From positions 736,195-800,194 of the forward strand of contig NZ_LMNI01000012.1 in the NCBI RefSeq assembly GCF_001422925.1: 64,000 nt of DNA, written 5' to 3'. The number at the start of each line of letters is the position of its first letter. Positions within the stretch are counted from its first letter, which is position 1. This stretch comes from Microbacterium sp. Leaf288. GTDB lineage: Bacteria > Actinomycetota > Actinomycetes > Actinomycetales > Microbacteriaceae. The notes beneath the pieces are model-generated. The model had not been told where the DNA came from and ran no database searches. It saw only the letters and a program-made list of their open reading frames with translations. The position numbers and the translations under genes were made by a program. This document shows, piece by piece, positions 1-9,223 of the stretch.

Positions 1-2187
1 GGGCTTCACCGTGACCTGAGCCGGGCTCGCCGTGACCGTCGCGGCCTCCGACTGGGCGGATGCCTCCGTGCTGACGCTGTACGTCACCGGCTCGCTGCCG
101 TAGTTCGTCAGCGTCACCGTCTTCTTGCCCTGGAAGGTCTTGGCGGTCTCCTGGAAGCCGAAGCTGAGCGCGGTCTCGCGCAGCTTGCCGTCGTCCGTCC
201 GGAACGAGTCGCCCGTCGCGGTGACCTGCTGCGACACCGCCTGCGCGGCATCGACCAGCCCGACGCCGCCGCGGACCAGGTTCTGGCCCACGACCTTGTC
301 GGGGTCGGCGGTCGACACGAGCACCGACGCGACCTCCGCTGCCGTCCAGGCCGGGTGCGCCTCGACGGCGAGCGCCGCGACGCCTGCCACGTGCGGCGCG
401 GCCATCGACGTTCCCGAGATGGTCGCCGGGCCGTTGCCGGTGCCGACGCCGGTCGAGACGATCGAGACACCCGGTGCCGCGACATCCACGCCCAGGGCGC
501 TGTCACCGCTGCGGGGTCCGCTCGAGCTGAACGACGCGTAGCCGCGGAATCCGGGGTTGTCGAGGGGGGCGGGCGCGACGGTCGCCGGCTTGTTCGTGAC
601 GAAGGTCGCGCCGTCGGACGAGCGGACGCCGAGGAACGGGATGGTGACCGTGTAGTCGTCGCCGTTGTCGGGGTTCTCGGTGATCTCGCCCTCGAACGGC
701 GGGTAGTCGTTCGAGGTGTTGACCATGACGGCAGCCGCTGCGCCGGCCTGCTGCGCGAAGATCGCCTTCGCGACGCGGGCGCAGACACCGCGGGTGGACA
801 CCGCGAGCTGGTTGCCGCCGACCGTGACCCCGTTGAAGTTGTACGCCGCGACCGAGCAGCCGAGCGCCTCGTTCTCGTTCGCCGTGGCGGGGTTGTCGAC
901 GAGTCGCTTGACCGTCATCGCGGGAAGCCCGGTCAGGACCGCGCCGTTCGCGTTGATGGCCGGCACCTGGACGCCGTCGACGGTGATCAGCGCACCCGGG
1001 AAGGTCGCCGTGCTGTCGACGGCCGAGACCGAGACCACGCCGTCGCCGTTGCCGGCGAGGTAGGGGCTCGGGCCCTCGTTGCCCGCGGACTTCACGACGA
1101 CGACACCGGCGCCGATCGCGTTCGCCGCGGCGACCTCGTCGGGGTCGTCACCGCGGCCGAAGGGCGAGCCCAGCGACATGTTGATGACGTCCATGCCGTT
1201 GTCGACGGCCCAGTCGATGGCCGGCACGACCACGTCGGTCGAGCCGCCGCAGCCGAACACGCGGAGCGCGTAGAGGTCGGCCTGCGGCGCGACGCCCGGG
1301 CCGATCGTCCACTCGGCCGACGCCGTCGACTCGTCGTACGGCCCCTCATAGGTGTCTCCGGCGGCGGTGACGCCGCTGCCTGCGGTGGTGCCGGCGACGT
1401 GGCTGCCGTGGCCGTTGCAGTCGAGCGGGTTGGCGTCGGGCTTCGGGACAGGGTCGTAATCCTCCGACGCGGGGTCGGCGTTGTACGCGTCGCCGACGAA
1501 GTCCCAGCCGCCCTTCACGCGTGGCGCGTCCGGGCCGAATTGCGCCGGGTCGGCCGGCTGCGCCTCTGCCGCGTTCGCGGCGGTGTACGCCTCGGGCGTG
1601 CCGACGCCGCCGAAGTTCGCGTGCGTGTAGTCGATGCCGGTGTCGATCACCGCCACCTTGATGTTCTCGCCCGTGAATCCGGTGTTCTCCCACACCTGCG
1701 GAACCCCGAGGAAGGGCACCGACACGGCGTTGTCGAGCGTGTACGTCTTCACCGCGTGGACCGCGACCACGTTGGGCAGAGCCGCCACGGCGTCGACCTG
1801 GTCGGCGGGGATGTTCATCTGGATGCCGTTGTAGGCCGACTGCATCGTCGCCTCGATCCGGCCGTCCTTCGCCTTGATCGTGCCGACGATGGCGTCCTGG
1901 TTCTTCTTCAGAGAGCCCTTGATGGCCTTGCGCTCGGCGGCACTGAGATCGCTGCCCTTCTTCGCCTGGGCGACGGCGACCGGATCGCCGGCCATCTCGA
2001 CGATGACGGTGACCCGTCCATCGGCGCCGACGCTCAGGGGACGCGCGGTCGTGCCGACCGGACCTTTCGTGTCTGATTTCTCGAAGCGCGACGACGGGTC
2101 GTCGTCGGGCGCGGCGGCCATCGCCGCAGTGGGGGTTGCGATCGCCAGCGCAAGCGCGCCGACCACCGCCAGAGAACGTCGCAACAA
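1..2187 (-). CDS. Secreted subtilisin-like serine protease (S8) with PA insert, 3' end cut by window
   Basis: This is an extracellular S8 endopeptidase whose C-terminus lies beyond the window edge; 729 codons are visible. Reading the minus strand from a TTG at 2187 gives a signal-peptide-like N-terminus (LLRRSLAVVGALALAIATPT), then an I9-type propeptide. The catalytic triad is clear: Asp182 in VAVIDTGID, His260 in NGHGSHVAGT and Ser594 in SGTSMAAPHVAG. The His-Ser distance of about 330 residues is long because a protease-associated (PA) domain is inserted near residues 390-520, as in cucumisin and lactocepin types. After the catalytic domain an Ig-like or Fn3-like region begins. The start rests on AGAAGG about 10 nt upstream; TTG at 2184 is an alternative. 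It is divergent from the XRE regulator at 2452. The substrate is unknown. Confidence 0.9.
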   Translation of the reverse strand, partial: MLRRSLAVVGALALAIATPTAAMAAAPDDDPSSRFEKSDTKGPVGTTARPLSVGADGRVTVIVEMAGDPVAVAQAKKGSDLSAAERKAIKGSLKKNQDAIVGTIKAKDGRIEATMQSAYNGIQMNIPADQVDAVAALPNVVAVHAVKTYTLDNAVSVPFLGVPQVWENTGFTGENIKVAVIDTGIDYTHANFGGVGTPEAYTAANAAEAQPADPAQFGPDAPRVKGGWDFVGDAYNADPASEDYDPVPKPDANPLDCNGHGSHVAGTTAGSGVTAAGDTYEGPYDESTASAEWTIGPGVAPQADLYALRVFGCGGSTDVVVPAIDWAVDNGMDVINMSLGSPFGRGDDPDEVAAANAIGAGVVVVKSAGNEGPSPYLAGNGDGVVSVSAVDSTATFPGALITVDGVQVPAINANGAVLTGLPAMTVKRLVDNPATANENEALGCSVAAYNFNGVTVGGNQLAVSTRGVCARVAKAIFAQQAGAAAAVMVNTSNDYPPFEGEITENPDNGDDYTVTIPFLGVRSSDGATFVTNKPATVAPAPLDNPGFRGYASFSSSGPRSGDSALGVDVAAPGVSIVSTGVGTGNGPATISGTSMAAPHVAGVAALAVEAHPAWTAAEVASVLVSTADPDKVVGQNLVRGGVGLVDAAQAVSQQVTATGDSFRTDDGKLRETALSFGFQETAKTFQGKKTVTLTNYGSEPVTYSVSTEASAQSEAATVTASPAQVTVKP

Positions 2188-2439
2188 GGGGGAGCCTGCC
2201 TTCTCGTGTGTGTGGGAACAGCGAGGGGTACGGCGGCACGCTATGCGCGAACTCCTCAAAGATCAACAGAGCTCTCCCAGGTTGAGCAAAGCGCCCAATT
2301 CACCGCCCTCAGCCATCGGCGTTTCGTGCATCACGCACATCCGGCCACCCGACGCGCACAACGTGCACAGCACTCCGTCGAGGGGCGATCGCATTCTGCT
2401 CAGAGCGGAACCGTCTCGGCTTCAGGTGCGCTCGCGCTC

Positions 2440-2445
2440 TATCGT
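2440..2445 (+). promoter_or_regulatory. -10 hexamer of a leaderless promoter for the XRE regulator
   Basis: TATCGT ends exactly 6 nt before the ATG at 2452 and no Shine-Dalgarno sequence is present. This TANNNT spacing is the usual actinobacterial leaderless arrangement, so transcription probably begins at the start codon. Confidence 0.5.
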
Positions 2446-2451
2446 GAGCGC

Positions 2452-2790
2452 ATGGCCGAGATCATCCCGCTGCCGACGAAGGCACCGCGTCCGTCCCGCG
2501 AGCCCGAGCCGCTCTGGCGCGACGCGCTGGGCGAGCGCTTGCGGACTCTGCGCCATGAACGCGGCGAGCGCCTCGCCGACACGGCTGACCGCGCCGGGGT
2601 CTCACCGCAGTACCTGTCCGAGATGGAGCGAGGCCTCAAGGAGCCGTCGAGCGAGATGATCGCCGCCGTCGCCGGTGCCCTCGAGGTGACGCTGATCGAG
2701 CTGACCGCGGGCGTCGTCGACGACCTCCGCTCGCGCGCGACCGAGCGGGCGGCGGTCGGATGCCGCGCCACCTACTCCCTCGCCGCGTGA
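2452..2790 (+). CDS. XRE-family transcriptional regulator, ClgR/PopR type
   Basis: This 112-residue protein is a DNA-binding regulator. A Cro/C1 helix-turn-helix spans residues 23-75, with the segment VSPQYLSEMERGLKEPSSEM covering recognition helix and turn. That segment closely matches actinobacterial ClgR and PopR, which activate clp protease genes. Its location supports this: only one gene separates it from the clpP pair at 4110-5338. ClgR in several actinobacteria is itself degraded by Clp protease through its C-terminus, and this protein ends in Leu-Ala-Ala, a typical Clp degron ending. The sequence shows the HTH and the LAA end. The clpP target and the proteolytic feedback are inferences. 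Confidence 0.8.
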   Translation: MAEIIPLPTKAPRPSREPEPLWRDALGERLRTLRHERGERLADTADRAGVSPQYLSEMERGLKEPSSEMIAAVAGALEVTLIELTAGVVDDLRSRATERAAVGCRATYSLAA

Positions 2791-2824
2791 CTTCTCTCCT
2801 CTGGTCGATGTCCTGGGCCGTCGC

Positions 2825-2830
2825 TAGCCT
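2825..2830 (+). promoter_or_regulatory. -10 hexamer of a leaderless promoter for the LigD polymerase
   Basis: TAGCCT lies 6 nt upstream of the GTG start at 2837, with no ribosome-binding site between. This is the same spacing seen before other leaderless genes of the window. Confidence 0.5.
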
Positions 2831-2836
2831 GGCCGA

Positions 2837-4084
2837 GTGACGCCCGCGAAGTCGGAAGCCGAGATCCTCGAGATCGACGGGCACGAGGTGCGCATCTCGA
2901 GCCCGACGAAGATCGTGTTCCCCGAGCCGGGGATCACCAAGCTCGACGTCGTCCGCTACTACCTCGCGGTCGCCGACGGCGCGCTCCGCGGCGCGGGCGG
3001 CCGCCCCATGGTGCTCAAGCGGTTCCCGCGGGGCATCGACCAGGAGCCGTTCTTCCAGAAGCGCGTCCCCGAGAACCACCCCGAGTTCATCGACACGGCG
3101 ACTCTGCAGTACGCGCGCGGGACGTCTGCCGAAGAGGCGGTGATCCGGGATGCTGCGGGCCTCGCGTGGGTCGTCAACCTCGGGTGTCTCGACCTGAACC
3201 CACATCCCGTCCGCGCCGAAGACCTCGACCACCCCGACGAGCTGCGCATCGACCTCGACCCGATGCCGGGTGTCGACTGGTCGCAGATCGTCGACGTCGC
3301 CTTCGTCGCCCGCGAGGTGCTGGATGACGTCGGACTCGTCGGCTGGCCGAAGACCAGCGGCTCGCGCGGCATGCACATCCTCGTCCGCATCGCTGCGCAC
3401 TGGGACTACAAGCAGGTGCGCCTGGCCGCCGAGACCCTCGCCCGCGAGGTCGAGAACCGCGCACCCGGACTCGCGACCGCCCGATGGTGGAAGGAGGAGC
3501 GCGGCGAGAGCGTGTTCGTCGACTTCAACCAGAACGCGAAAGACCGCACCGTGGCATCCGCGTACTCGATCCGCCCGCTGCCCGACGCACGCGTCTCCAC
3601 CCCGCTCGACTGGGATGAGGTGCGCGAACGGCGTCCGGCCGAGTTCACGGTGCTCACCGTGCCCGGCCGCTACGCCGAGATCGGCGACCCCCACGTCGGC
3701 ATCGACGACGCGGTCGGCACCCTCGATGGGCTGCTGCGGCTCGCCGAGGAACTCGGACCAGCCGAGAAGCCGCCGCGCGGCGGCGACGGCTCGGGCCGGC
3801 GGCAGTCGACGATGCCGCTCATCGAGATCGCGCGGACCAAGACCAAGCCCGAGGCGGTCCAGGCCCTCGACGCGTGGAAGAGCACGCACCCGGCCGTGGT
3901 GGAGCAGCTGCATCCCGCCGACGTGCTCATCGACGGCATGCGCGGCTCGAGCTCGCTCTGGTATCGCGTTCGCGTCAATCTCCAGCACGTGCCCGAGGCT
4001 GACCGGCCGCCCCAGGAGGAGCTTCTCGCCGACTACGACCCGTGGGAGGGCAAGACCTGGCCCGGCCCGCTCCTCGACCGCTGA
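2837..4084 (+). CDS. Stand-alone LigD-type polymerase/primase domain protein (non-homologous end joining)
   Basis: This 415-residue protein has the archaeo-eukaryotic primase fold of the LigD polymerase domain, which fills gaps at DNA double-strand breaks and prefers ribonucleotides. Visible family motifs are LRIDLDPMPGVDW (metal-binding Asp-x-Asp), GWPKTSGSRGMHILVRI (nucleotide-binding SGxxGxH) and AYSIRPLPDARVSTPLDWDE near the domain end. The polymerase domain fills about residues 1-300; the rest, ending in a Trp-Pro-rich tail, is not a recognisable ligase or 3'-phosphoesterase module. It is therefore the polymerase part only, a common split arrangement in actinobacteria. No ku gene or ligase partner lies in the window. 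The GTG start fits the leaderless promoter at 2825. Confidence 0.85.
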   Translation: MTPAKSEAEILEIDGHEVRISSPTKIVFPEPGITKLDVVRYYLAVADGALRGAGGRPMVLKRFPRGIDQEPFFQKRVPENHPEFIDTATLQYARGTSAEEAVIRDAAGLAWVVNLGCLDLNPHPVRAEDLDHPDELRIDLDPMPGVDWSQIVDVAFVAREVLDDVGLVGWPKTSGSRGMHILVRIAAHWDYKQVRLAAETLAREVENRAPGLATARWWKEERGESVFVDFNQNAKDRTVASAYSIRPLPDARVSTPLDWDEVRERRPAEFTVLTVPGRYAEIGDPHVGIDDAVGTLDGLLRLAEELGPAEKPPRGGDGSGRRQSTMPLIEIARTKTKPEAVQALDAWKSTHPAVVEQLHPADVLIDGMRGSSSLWYRVRVNLQHVPEADRPPQEELLADYDPWEGKTWPGPLLDR

Positions 4085-4109
4085 TCCCGGGCGCCAGAGC
4101 GACCTCCGC

Positions 4110-4712
4110 TCAGCGAACGGGGGCCGCTGCCCGTGCAAGGACGGCGTCGGCGAGGCCGTAGACGACCGCGTCGGCGGCGGTGAAGACGCGGTCGCGGTCG
4201 GTGTCGGCACGCAGCTTCGCAGCATCCTGCCCCGTATGCCTCGCGAGGATCTCCTCCACCTCGCCGCGGACGCGCACGAGCTCGTCGGCCTGCAGGATCA
4301 GGTCGGGGATCGCGCCCCTCCCCTGGCCCGCCGGCTGATGCAGCACGATGCGCGCGTGCGGCAGCACCGAGCGCTTCCCCGCCGCGCCGGCGGCGAGCAT
4401 CACGGCGCCGACGCCGATCGCCTGTCCCACGACGGTCGTTGCGACGTCGGGTCGGACGTGCTGCATCGTGTCGTACACCGCGAGCATCGCCGAGGGATCG
4501 CCGCCCTCGCAGTTGATGTAGAGCTGGATGTCGCGGTCAGGACTGTCGGCGTCGAGGTGCAGCAGCTGCGCGATGAGCGCGTTCGCCACGCCCGCGTCGA
4601 TGCCGGTGCCGAGGTACACGACGCGCTCGGCGAGCAGGTGCGAGTACACGTCCATGATGCGATCGCCGCGCGGATGCTGCGCAACCACGTTGGGGATCGT
4701 GTACGAGCTCAC
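4110..4712 (-). CDS. ClpP-like subunit lacking the catalytic serine (ClpR-like)
   Basis: This 200-residue protein has the whole ClpP fold: the INCEGGDPSAMLAVYD strand-turn of the oxyanion region, the central GQAIGVGAVMLAAGAAGKR helix, LPHARIVLHQP, and TDRDRVFTAADAVVYGL. In active ClpP the central helix reads GxAASMGA with the nucleophilic Ser. Here that position is Gly100, while His125 and Asp174 remain. It is therefore predicted to be proteolytically dead, like cyanobacterial and plastid ClpR. The GTG start at 4712 overlaps the stop of the upstream clpP gene by 4 bp (GTGA), so the two are translationally coupled and probably form one mixed ring. Streptomyces clpP3-clpP4, under PopR, is a comparable second pair. 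An unconventional active site cannot be excluded by sequence alone. Confidence 0.9.
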   Translation of the reverse strand: MSSYTIPNVVAQHPRGDRIMDVYSHLLAERVVYLGTGIDAGVANALIAQLLHLDADSPDRDIQLYINCEGGDPSAMLAVYDTMQHVRPDVATTVVGQAIGVGAVMLAAGAAGKRSVLPHARIVLHQPAGQGRGAIPDLILQADELVRVRGEVEEILARHTGQDAAKLRADTDRDRVFTAADAVVYGLADAVLARAAAPVR

Positions 4713-5338
4713 GCCGCCACCTCCGCTGGCCCGAGTCCGAGTCCTGCGGGCCGTCGCCGCCGGGGCATCACCTGTGCGAACGAATCGACGATCCCGTCGA
4801 TGAAGCCGTAGTCCCGCGCCTCGGCGGCGGTGTACCAGCGGTCGTGCAGCGAGTCCTCGAAGATGCGCTCGACGCTCTGTCCGGTGTCTGCCGCGATGAG
4901 GCCGAGCACGGTGTCGCGCATGTGGCGCAGGTCGTCGGCCTGCACCTCGACCTCGACGGCCGACCCGCCGATACCCGCCGAGCCCTGGTGCATGAGGATG
5001 CGCGCGTGCGGCAGCGCGCGGCGCTTGCCCCGCGCTCCCGCCGACAGCAGGAACTGCCCCGCACTGCACGCGAGGCCGAGCGCGAGGGTCGCGACGTCGT
5101 TGGGGATGAGGTTCATGACGTCGCGGATCGCGAGCATCGAGGGCACCGATCCGCCGGGTGAGTGGATCCAGAGGGCGATATCGGATGCCTCGTCCTCAGC
5201 CGCGAGCGCCAGCAGCTGCGTCGCGATCAGGGTGCCGTTGTCGTCGTCGAGCGGGCCGTCGAGCACGAGCACGCGCTGGTGGAACAGCTCGCGTCGCGCC
5301 TCGGTCCCGAAGTGGGGAACCCGGATGTCTTCAGCCAT
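4709..5338 (-). CDS. clpP: ATP-dependent Clp protease proteolytic subunit, catalytically complete
   Basis: This 209-residue ClpP peptidase would form the degradation chamber used with ClpA/C/X-type unfoldases. The triad is present: Ser92 in LGLACSAGQFLLSAG, His117 in ARILMHQGSAG and Asp166 in LHDRWYTAAEARDYGFID. The IHSPGGSVPSMLAI segment is the substrate-binding strand with the oxyanion glycines. A basic, low-complexity C-terminal tail follows residue 190. The chosen ATG at 5338 is preceded by GAAGG about 8 nt upstream. An in-frame ATG about 105 nt further up would add a non-conserved Pro/Ala-rich leader and is less likely. It is the first gene of a two-gene operon with the Ser-less partner. 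No unfoldase gene is nearby. This looks like an accessory clpP locus rather than the main clpP1P2-clpX operon. Confidence 0.92.
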   Translation of the reverse strand: MAEDIRVPHFGTEARRELFHQRVLVLDGPLDDDNGTLIATQLLALAAEDEASDIALWIHSPGGSVPSMLAIRDVMNLIPNDVATLALGLACSAGQFLLSAGARGKRRALPHARILMHQGSAGIGGSAVEVEVQADDLRHMRDTVLGLIAADTGQSVERIFEDSLHDRWYTAAEARDYGFIDGIVDSFAQVMPRRRRPAGLGLGPAEVAA

Positions 5339-5504
5339 GCCCCCAGCCTTCGCGCCCGCCGAGGGCGCAGCATCCGTTTCCGCTCCCGGCGGCTCTGCCC
5401 ACGGCGGAGCGGGCCGGCGCAGGCCGTGGCGCGGTTGCGCCATGTCGCACTCTGGGCAGGCCGCGCGGGGTCGCACGCGGCGTCTGCGCATCAGACTCGG
5501 ACAC

Positions 5505-8500
5505 ATGCGTCCCCCACATCGCGCTCTGGTCCCGGCCGTCCTGGCCATCGCGTCGGCGACCGCGCTCGTCGCCGGCCTCGTCGCTCCCGCCGCCTCCGGC
5601 GCGGAGCCCTCCTCCCCGAACCCGAACCCGCTGCCGACCGCGCCGGTCGGCGACACACGCGCCGTCACGCTCCTCACCGGCGACCGCGTCGAGGTCACCG
5701 ATGCCGGCGGCGGCCGGTACGCCGCCACGGTGACACCCGGTCCCGGTCGCGAGCGGGTCACCTTCCAGACCCTCCAGGTCGACGGCGTGCTGAAGGTGCT
5801 GCCCAGTGACGCGGTTCCCTTCGTCGCTTCCGGTCTCGTCGACGAGCGCCTGTTCGAGGTGAGCAGCCTCCTCGAGGACGGCTACGCCGACCTCGACGCG
5901 CTGCCGCTCATCGTCTCGTGGTCTCCCGGCACGCGCGCCGCATCGATGGAGGTCGCCGGCGCAGAACAGGTCCGCACACTGCCCAGCATCGACGGAGCGG
6001 CGCTGTCCGCCGACGCCGACGAGCTCGGCGCGGTCTGGGATGCCCTCACACCGGGCGCCGCCGTCGCCGAGATGCCCGGCCACAGCGCCGAGCAGCGCAT
6101 GGCCGGGGGCATCCAGCGGGTCTGGCTCGACGGGCGCGCGAGCGCTTCGCTGGACCGCAGCGTGCCGCAGATCGGCGCGCCTGCGGCGTGGGATGCCGGC
6201 TACCGCGGCACCGGTGTCACGGTAGCGGTGCTCGACACCGGCGTGGACGCCGAGCACCCCGACCTCACCGGACAGCTCGATGAGATCGTCGACTTCACCG
6301 GCAGCGAGTCGGGCACCGCGGACCGCGTCGGCCACGGCACCCATGTGGCGGCCACGATCGCGGGCACGGGTGCAGGTGCCGGCGGCACGCGGCCTGGCGT
6401 CGCCCCCGAGGCCGACCTCATCATCGGCAAGGTGCTCGACGACAGCGGGTCGGGGTACGACTCGTGGATCATCGCGGGAATGGAGTGGGCGGCCGAGAAC
6501 GCCGACATCGTCAACATGAGCCTCGGCGGCGGCCCCACCGACGGCACCGACCCGCTGAGCCTGGCGCTGGACGCGCTCTCGGCCCAGACCGACGCACTCT
6601 TCGTGGTCGCGGCCGGCAACGACGGCCTGGACGGCGCGGTCTCGACCCCCAGCACGGCGAACTCCGCGCTGTCGGTCGCGGCGGTCGACCGCGAAGACGC
6701 ACTGGCGGAGTTCTCCAGCCGGGGACCGCGCACGATCGACAGCGCCCTCAAGCCCGAGATCAGCGCGCCCGGCGTTGGGATCGTCGCCGCGCGCGCGGCC
6801 GGCACGTCGATGGGCTCGCCGGTCGACGCGCTGTACACCGCGGCCAACGGCACCTCGATGGCGACGCCGCACGTCGCCGGTGCTGCCGCGCTCCTCGCGC
6901 AGCAGAACCCGGACTGGTCGGGTCAGCGCCTCAAGGACGCGCTGATCAGCACCGCGAGCCCGAATCCCGAGCTCGGCGTGTACGCGCAGGGCGGCGGCCG
7001 CGTTGACGTCGCCCGCGCCGTCGGCCAGCCGGTCACCGCCACCGGCATCGCCGACTTCGCGCTCGTGACCGACGACGAGAGCGAGGCGCAGGAGCGCACC
7101 GTGAGCTTCCACAACGAGGGCGCGGAGGCGGTCACGCTCGACCTCGCGGTCGAGGCGGAGAACCTCGACGACAACGGCGCCGTCACGGCCGCGTTCTCGG
7201 CCCCCGAGCAGGTGACCGTCCCCGCGCAGGGCACCGCCGATGTCGTCGTGACGCTCGACCCTGCCTCTGTCGGTCGTGGCCGGTGGAGCGGCGCGCTCAC
7301 CGCCACCGGGGCCGACGGCATCCTGGTGCACACCGCCATCGGCGCCGTGCGGCGCGGCCCCAGTCACACCGTGACGATCCGTGCCGTCGGCTTCGACGGC
7401 GGCGCCACGTTCGTGCCGTCGCTGTCACTCATCGGCGACCAGCCCGGGACCGAGATCCTCGGGTACCTCGAGATCGGCGAGGACGGCACCGTGGAGGTGG
7501 AGGAGGGCACGTACATCGCGCAGGCGATCATCGAGGACTACTCCAACGCTCAGGCCGAGCGCACCGGCACGATCATCCTGCCCGACATCGACGTTACCTC
7601 CGACGTGGAGATCGTGCTCGACGCCCGCCGCGCCGTGCCCATCACCGTCACGACGCCCGAACCGGCAGAGCAGCAGTCCGTGATCAGCTGGTACACGCAC
7701 CGCACCTTCCCCAACGGCCGAGACATCCAGCACGGGGTCATGTCGTTCTCGCGGACGATGCCGTGGGTGACGCCCACGGACCCGGTGCGCGAGGGGGAGT
7801 TCGAGTTCACCTCGCGCTGGCAGCTGGTGCGGCCGTCAGCGATCGTGACGGTGCCGGGCACCGGGCTGCAGCCGGAGACGGCTCTGCTCGGCAACTCCGC
7901 GGTGCTGTCCAAGCCGCTGCGCGCCGAGCTCGTCGCCCCGGGCGCGGACCTCGCCGGCGTGCGTGGCAAGGTGGCGGTGGTGGATGCCCCGGACCAGGGC
8001 CTCGAAGACGGCCAGATCCAGGCGGCTGCCGACGCCGGCGCGAAGGCCGTGATCCTCGTGCGGCCCCCGACGAACAGCATCTTCACGGTGTTCGATCCGG
8101 GCATGGATGCGACCCCGATTCCCGTGGTCGTCACCACCGCCGAGGACGGCGCCGCGCTCATCCGCCACGCGCAGGGGCCGGGCAAGCAGCGGATCACGCT
8201 GGAGGCGAGCCGCATCAGCCCCTACCTGTACGACGTGATCCACGTGTCCCCCGGTGAGATCCCCGATGTGGTCGAGCACACGGTGACGGCAGAGAACAGC
8301 CACCGCGTGACCACGACCTACGTCGAGAGCGGCGGGCTGCCCTTCGCACGCGAGCAGCGCTTCGGCTGGCGTCCCTGGATGGAGTACGCCTGGAACGACG
8401 CGCAGCGCACCGTGGCCACCGGCGAGGTGCGCGAGGAGTGGGTCTCGGCCGGCGACTCGCTGTGGCAACACCGCGTGCTGCACACGTGGCAGAACTGGTT

Positions 8501-9206
8501 CGGCCGCGTCTCGGGCGGCATGACCGGCCCGGTGCGCAGCTACGACGTCGGGCAGTCGGCCGAGCGCTGGTTCGATCCGGTGGTGCGGCCGGGTGCGGTC
8601 GCGGGCGCGCCCTCAACACGGACGGGTGACCGCCTGACCCTGCGGGTCGCCGATCTCCTCGACGCCGAGGGCCACGCGACGGTCGGCGATGTCACGTCGG
8701 CCGCGCGGGTCTACCGCGACGGCGAGCTGCTGGCCGAGCTCCCGAACGCGCGGCAGGGCGTCGACGTCCCCGCCGGCGAGGGCACGTACCGTCTCGAGCT
8801 CGATGTCTCGCGTGACGACGCCGAGTGGCAGCGGGCCATCCGCTCGTCGACCGCGTGGACGTTCCCATCCGCCCGTCCCGCGGCGGGCACGACGGCCGAG
8901 CTGCCGCTGTTGCAGATCGCCTACGACGCGCCGACCGACGACGACGGGCACGCCACCAAGCGACCGCACCGGCTCGGCCTGCAGGTCACCGACCAGGGCG
9001 GGAAGGTGCGCTCGGGCGCGACGCTGACGGCGGAGGTGTCGTTCGACGACGGCGCAACGTGGAAGAGCCTTCCGGTGAAGAAGGACAAGCACGGGTTCTC
9101 GGCGCAGGTACCGGCCGGCACGGCGCCCGTCACGCTGCGGGTGACCGCCACGGACGGCTCGGCGTCGGTGACACAGGAGGTGGTGCGCGCCTACGCCCGC
9201 CGCTGA
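5505..9206 (+). CDS. Large secreted subtilisin-like serine protease (S8), 1233 residues
   Basis: This secreted S8 peptidase starts at ATG 5505 with a classic signal peptide (basic MRPPHR, a hydrophobic core to about residue 30, then an Ala-rich cleavage zone). A propeptide of roughly 190 residues follows. The triad is Asp244 in VAVLDTGVD, His277 in VGHGTHVAATIAG and Ser451 in GTSMATPHVAGAAALL. Unlike the protease at the window start, the triad region has no PA insertion; a PA-like segment (VRGKVAVVDAPDQGLEDGQI) appears later, near residues 820-850, after Fn3/Ig-like modules. The total length and domain order match long actinobacterial S8 peptidases. It converges with the regulator at 9224, leaving 17 bp between the genes. 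An upstream in-frame extension is possible but would run into the antisense clpP gene. Confidence 0.93.
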   Translation: MRPPHRALVPAVLAIASATALVAGLVAPAASGAEPSSPNPNPLPTAPVGDTRAVTLLTGDRVEVTDAGGGRYAATVTPGPGRERVTFQTLQVDGVLKVLPSDAVPFVASGLVDERLFEVSSLLEDGYADLDALPLIVSWSPGTRAASMEVAGAEQVRTLPSIDGAALSADADELGAVWDALTPGAAVAEMPGHSAEQRMAGGIQRVWLDGRASASLDRSVPQIGAPAAWDAGYRGTGVTVAVLDTGVDAEHPDLTGQLDEIVDFTGSESGTADRVGHGTHVAATIAGTGAGAGGTRPGVAPEADLIIGKVLDDSGSGYDSWIIAGMEWAAENADIVNMSLGGGPTDGTDPLSLALDALSAQTDALFVVAAGNDGLDGAVSTPSTANSALSVAAVDREDALAEFSSRGPRTIDSALKPEISAPGVGIVAARAAGTSMGSPVDALYTAANGTSMATPHVAGAAALLAQQNPDWSGQRLKDALISTASPNPELGVYAQGGGRVDVARAVGQPVTATGIADFALVTDDESEAQERTVSFHNEGAEAVTLDLAVEAENLDDNGAVTAAFSAPEQVTVPAQGTADVVVTLDPASVGRGRWSGALTATGADGILVHTAIGAVRRGPSHTVTIRAVGFDGGATFVPSLSLIGDQPGTEILGYLEIGEDGTVEVEEGTYIAQAIIEDYSNAQAERTGTIILPDIDVTSDVEIVLDARRAVPITVTTPEPAEQQSVISWYTHRTFPNGRDIQHGVMSFSRTMPWVTPTDPVREGEFEFTSRWQLVRPSAIVTVPGTGLQPETALLGNSAVLSKPLRAELVAPGADLAGVRGKVAVVDAPDQGLEDGQIQAAADAGAKAVILVRPPTNSIFTVFDPGMDATPIPVVVTTAEDGAALIRHAQGPGKQRITLEASRISPYLYDVIHVSPGEIPDVVEHTVTAENSHRVTTTYVESGGLPFAREQRFGWRPWMEYAWNDAQRTVATGEVREEWVSAGDSLWQHRVLHTWQNWFGRVSGGMTGPVRSYDVGQSAERWFDPVVRPGAVAGAPSTRTGDRLTLRVADLLDAEGHATVGDVTSAARVYRDGELLAELPNARQGVDVPAGEGTYRLELDVSRDDAEWQRAIRSSTAWTFPSARPAAGTTAELPLLQIAYDAPTDDDGHATKRPHRLGLQVTDQGGKVRSGATLTAEVSFDDGATWKSLPVKKDKHGFSAQVPAGTAPVTLRVTATDGSASVTQEVVRAYARR

Positions 9207-9223
9207 GCCGAGGTCGAAGACGG

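Noticed and set aside
355..2076. Plus-strand 573-codon frame opposite the first subtilisin
   Set aside because: The minus strand encodes all subtilisin motifs in order. The plus frame is rich in Arg, Asp and Val with no family resemblance, typical of the antisense of a high-GC gene.
4830..5504. In-frame upstream extension of the 1233-residue subtilisin
   Set aside because: It would lie antisense over clpP and would put the clear signal peptide at residue 226. The ATG at 5505 gives a normal secreted protein.
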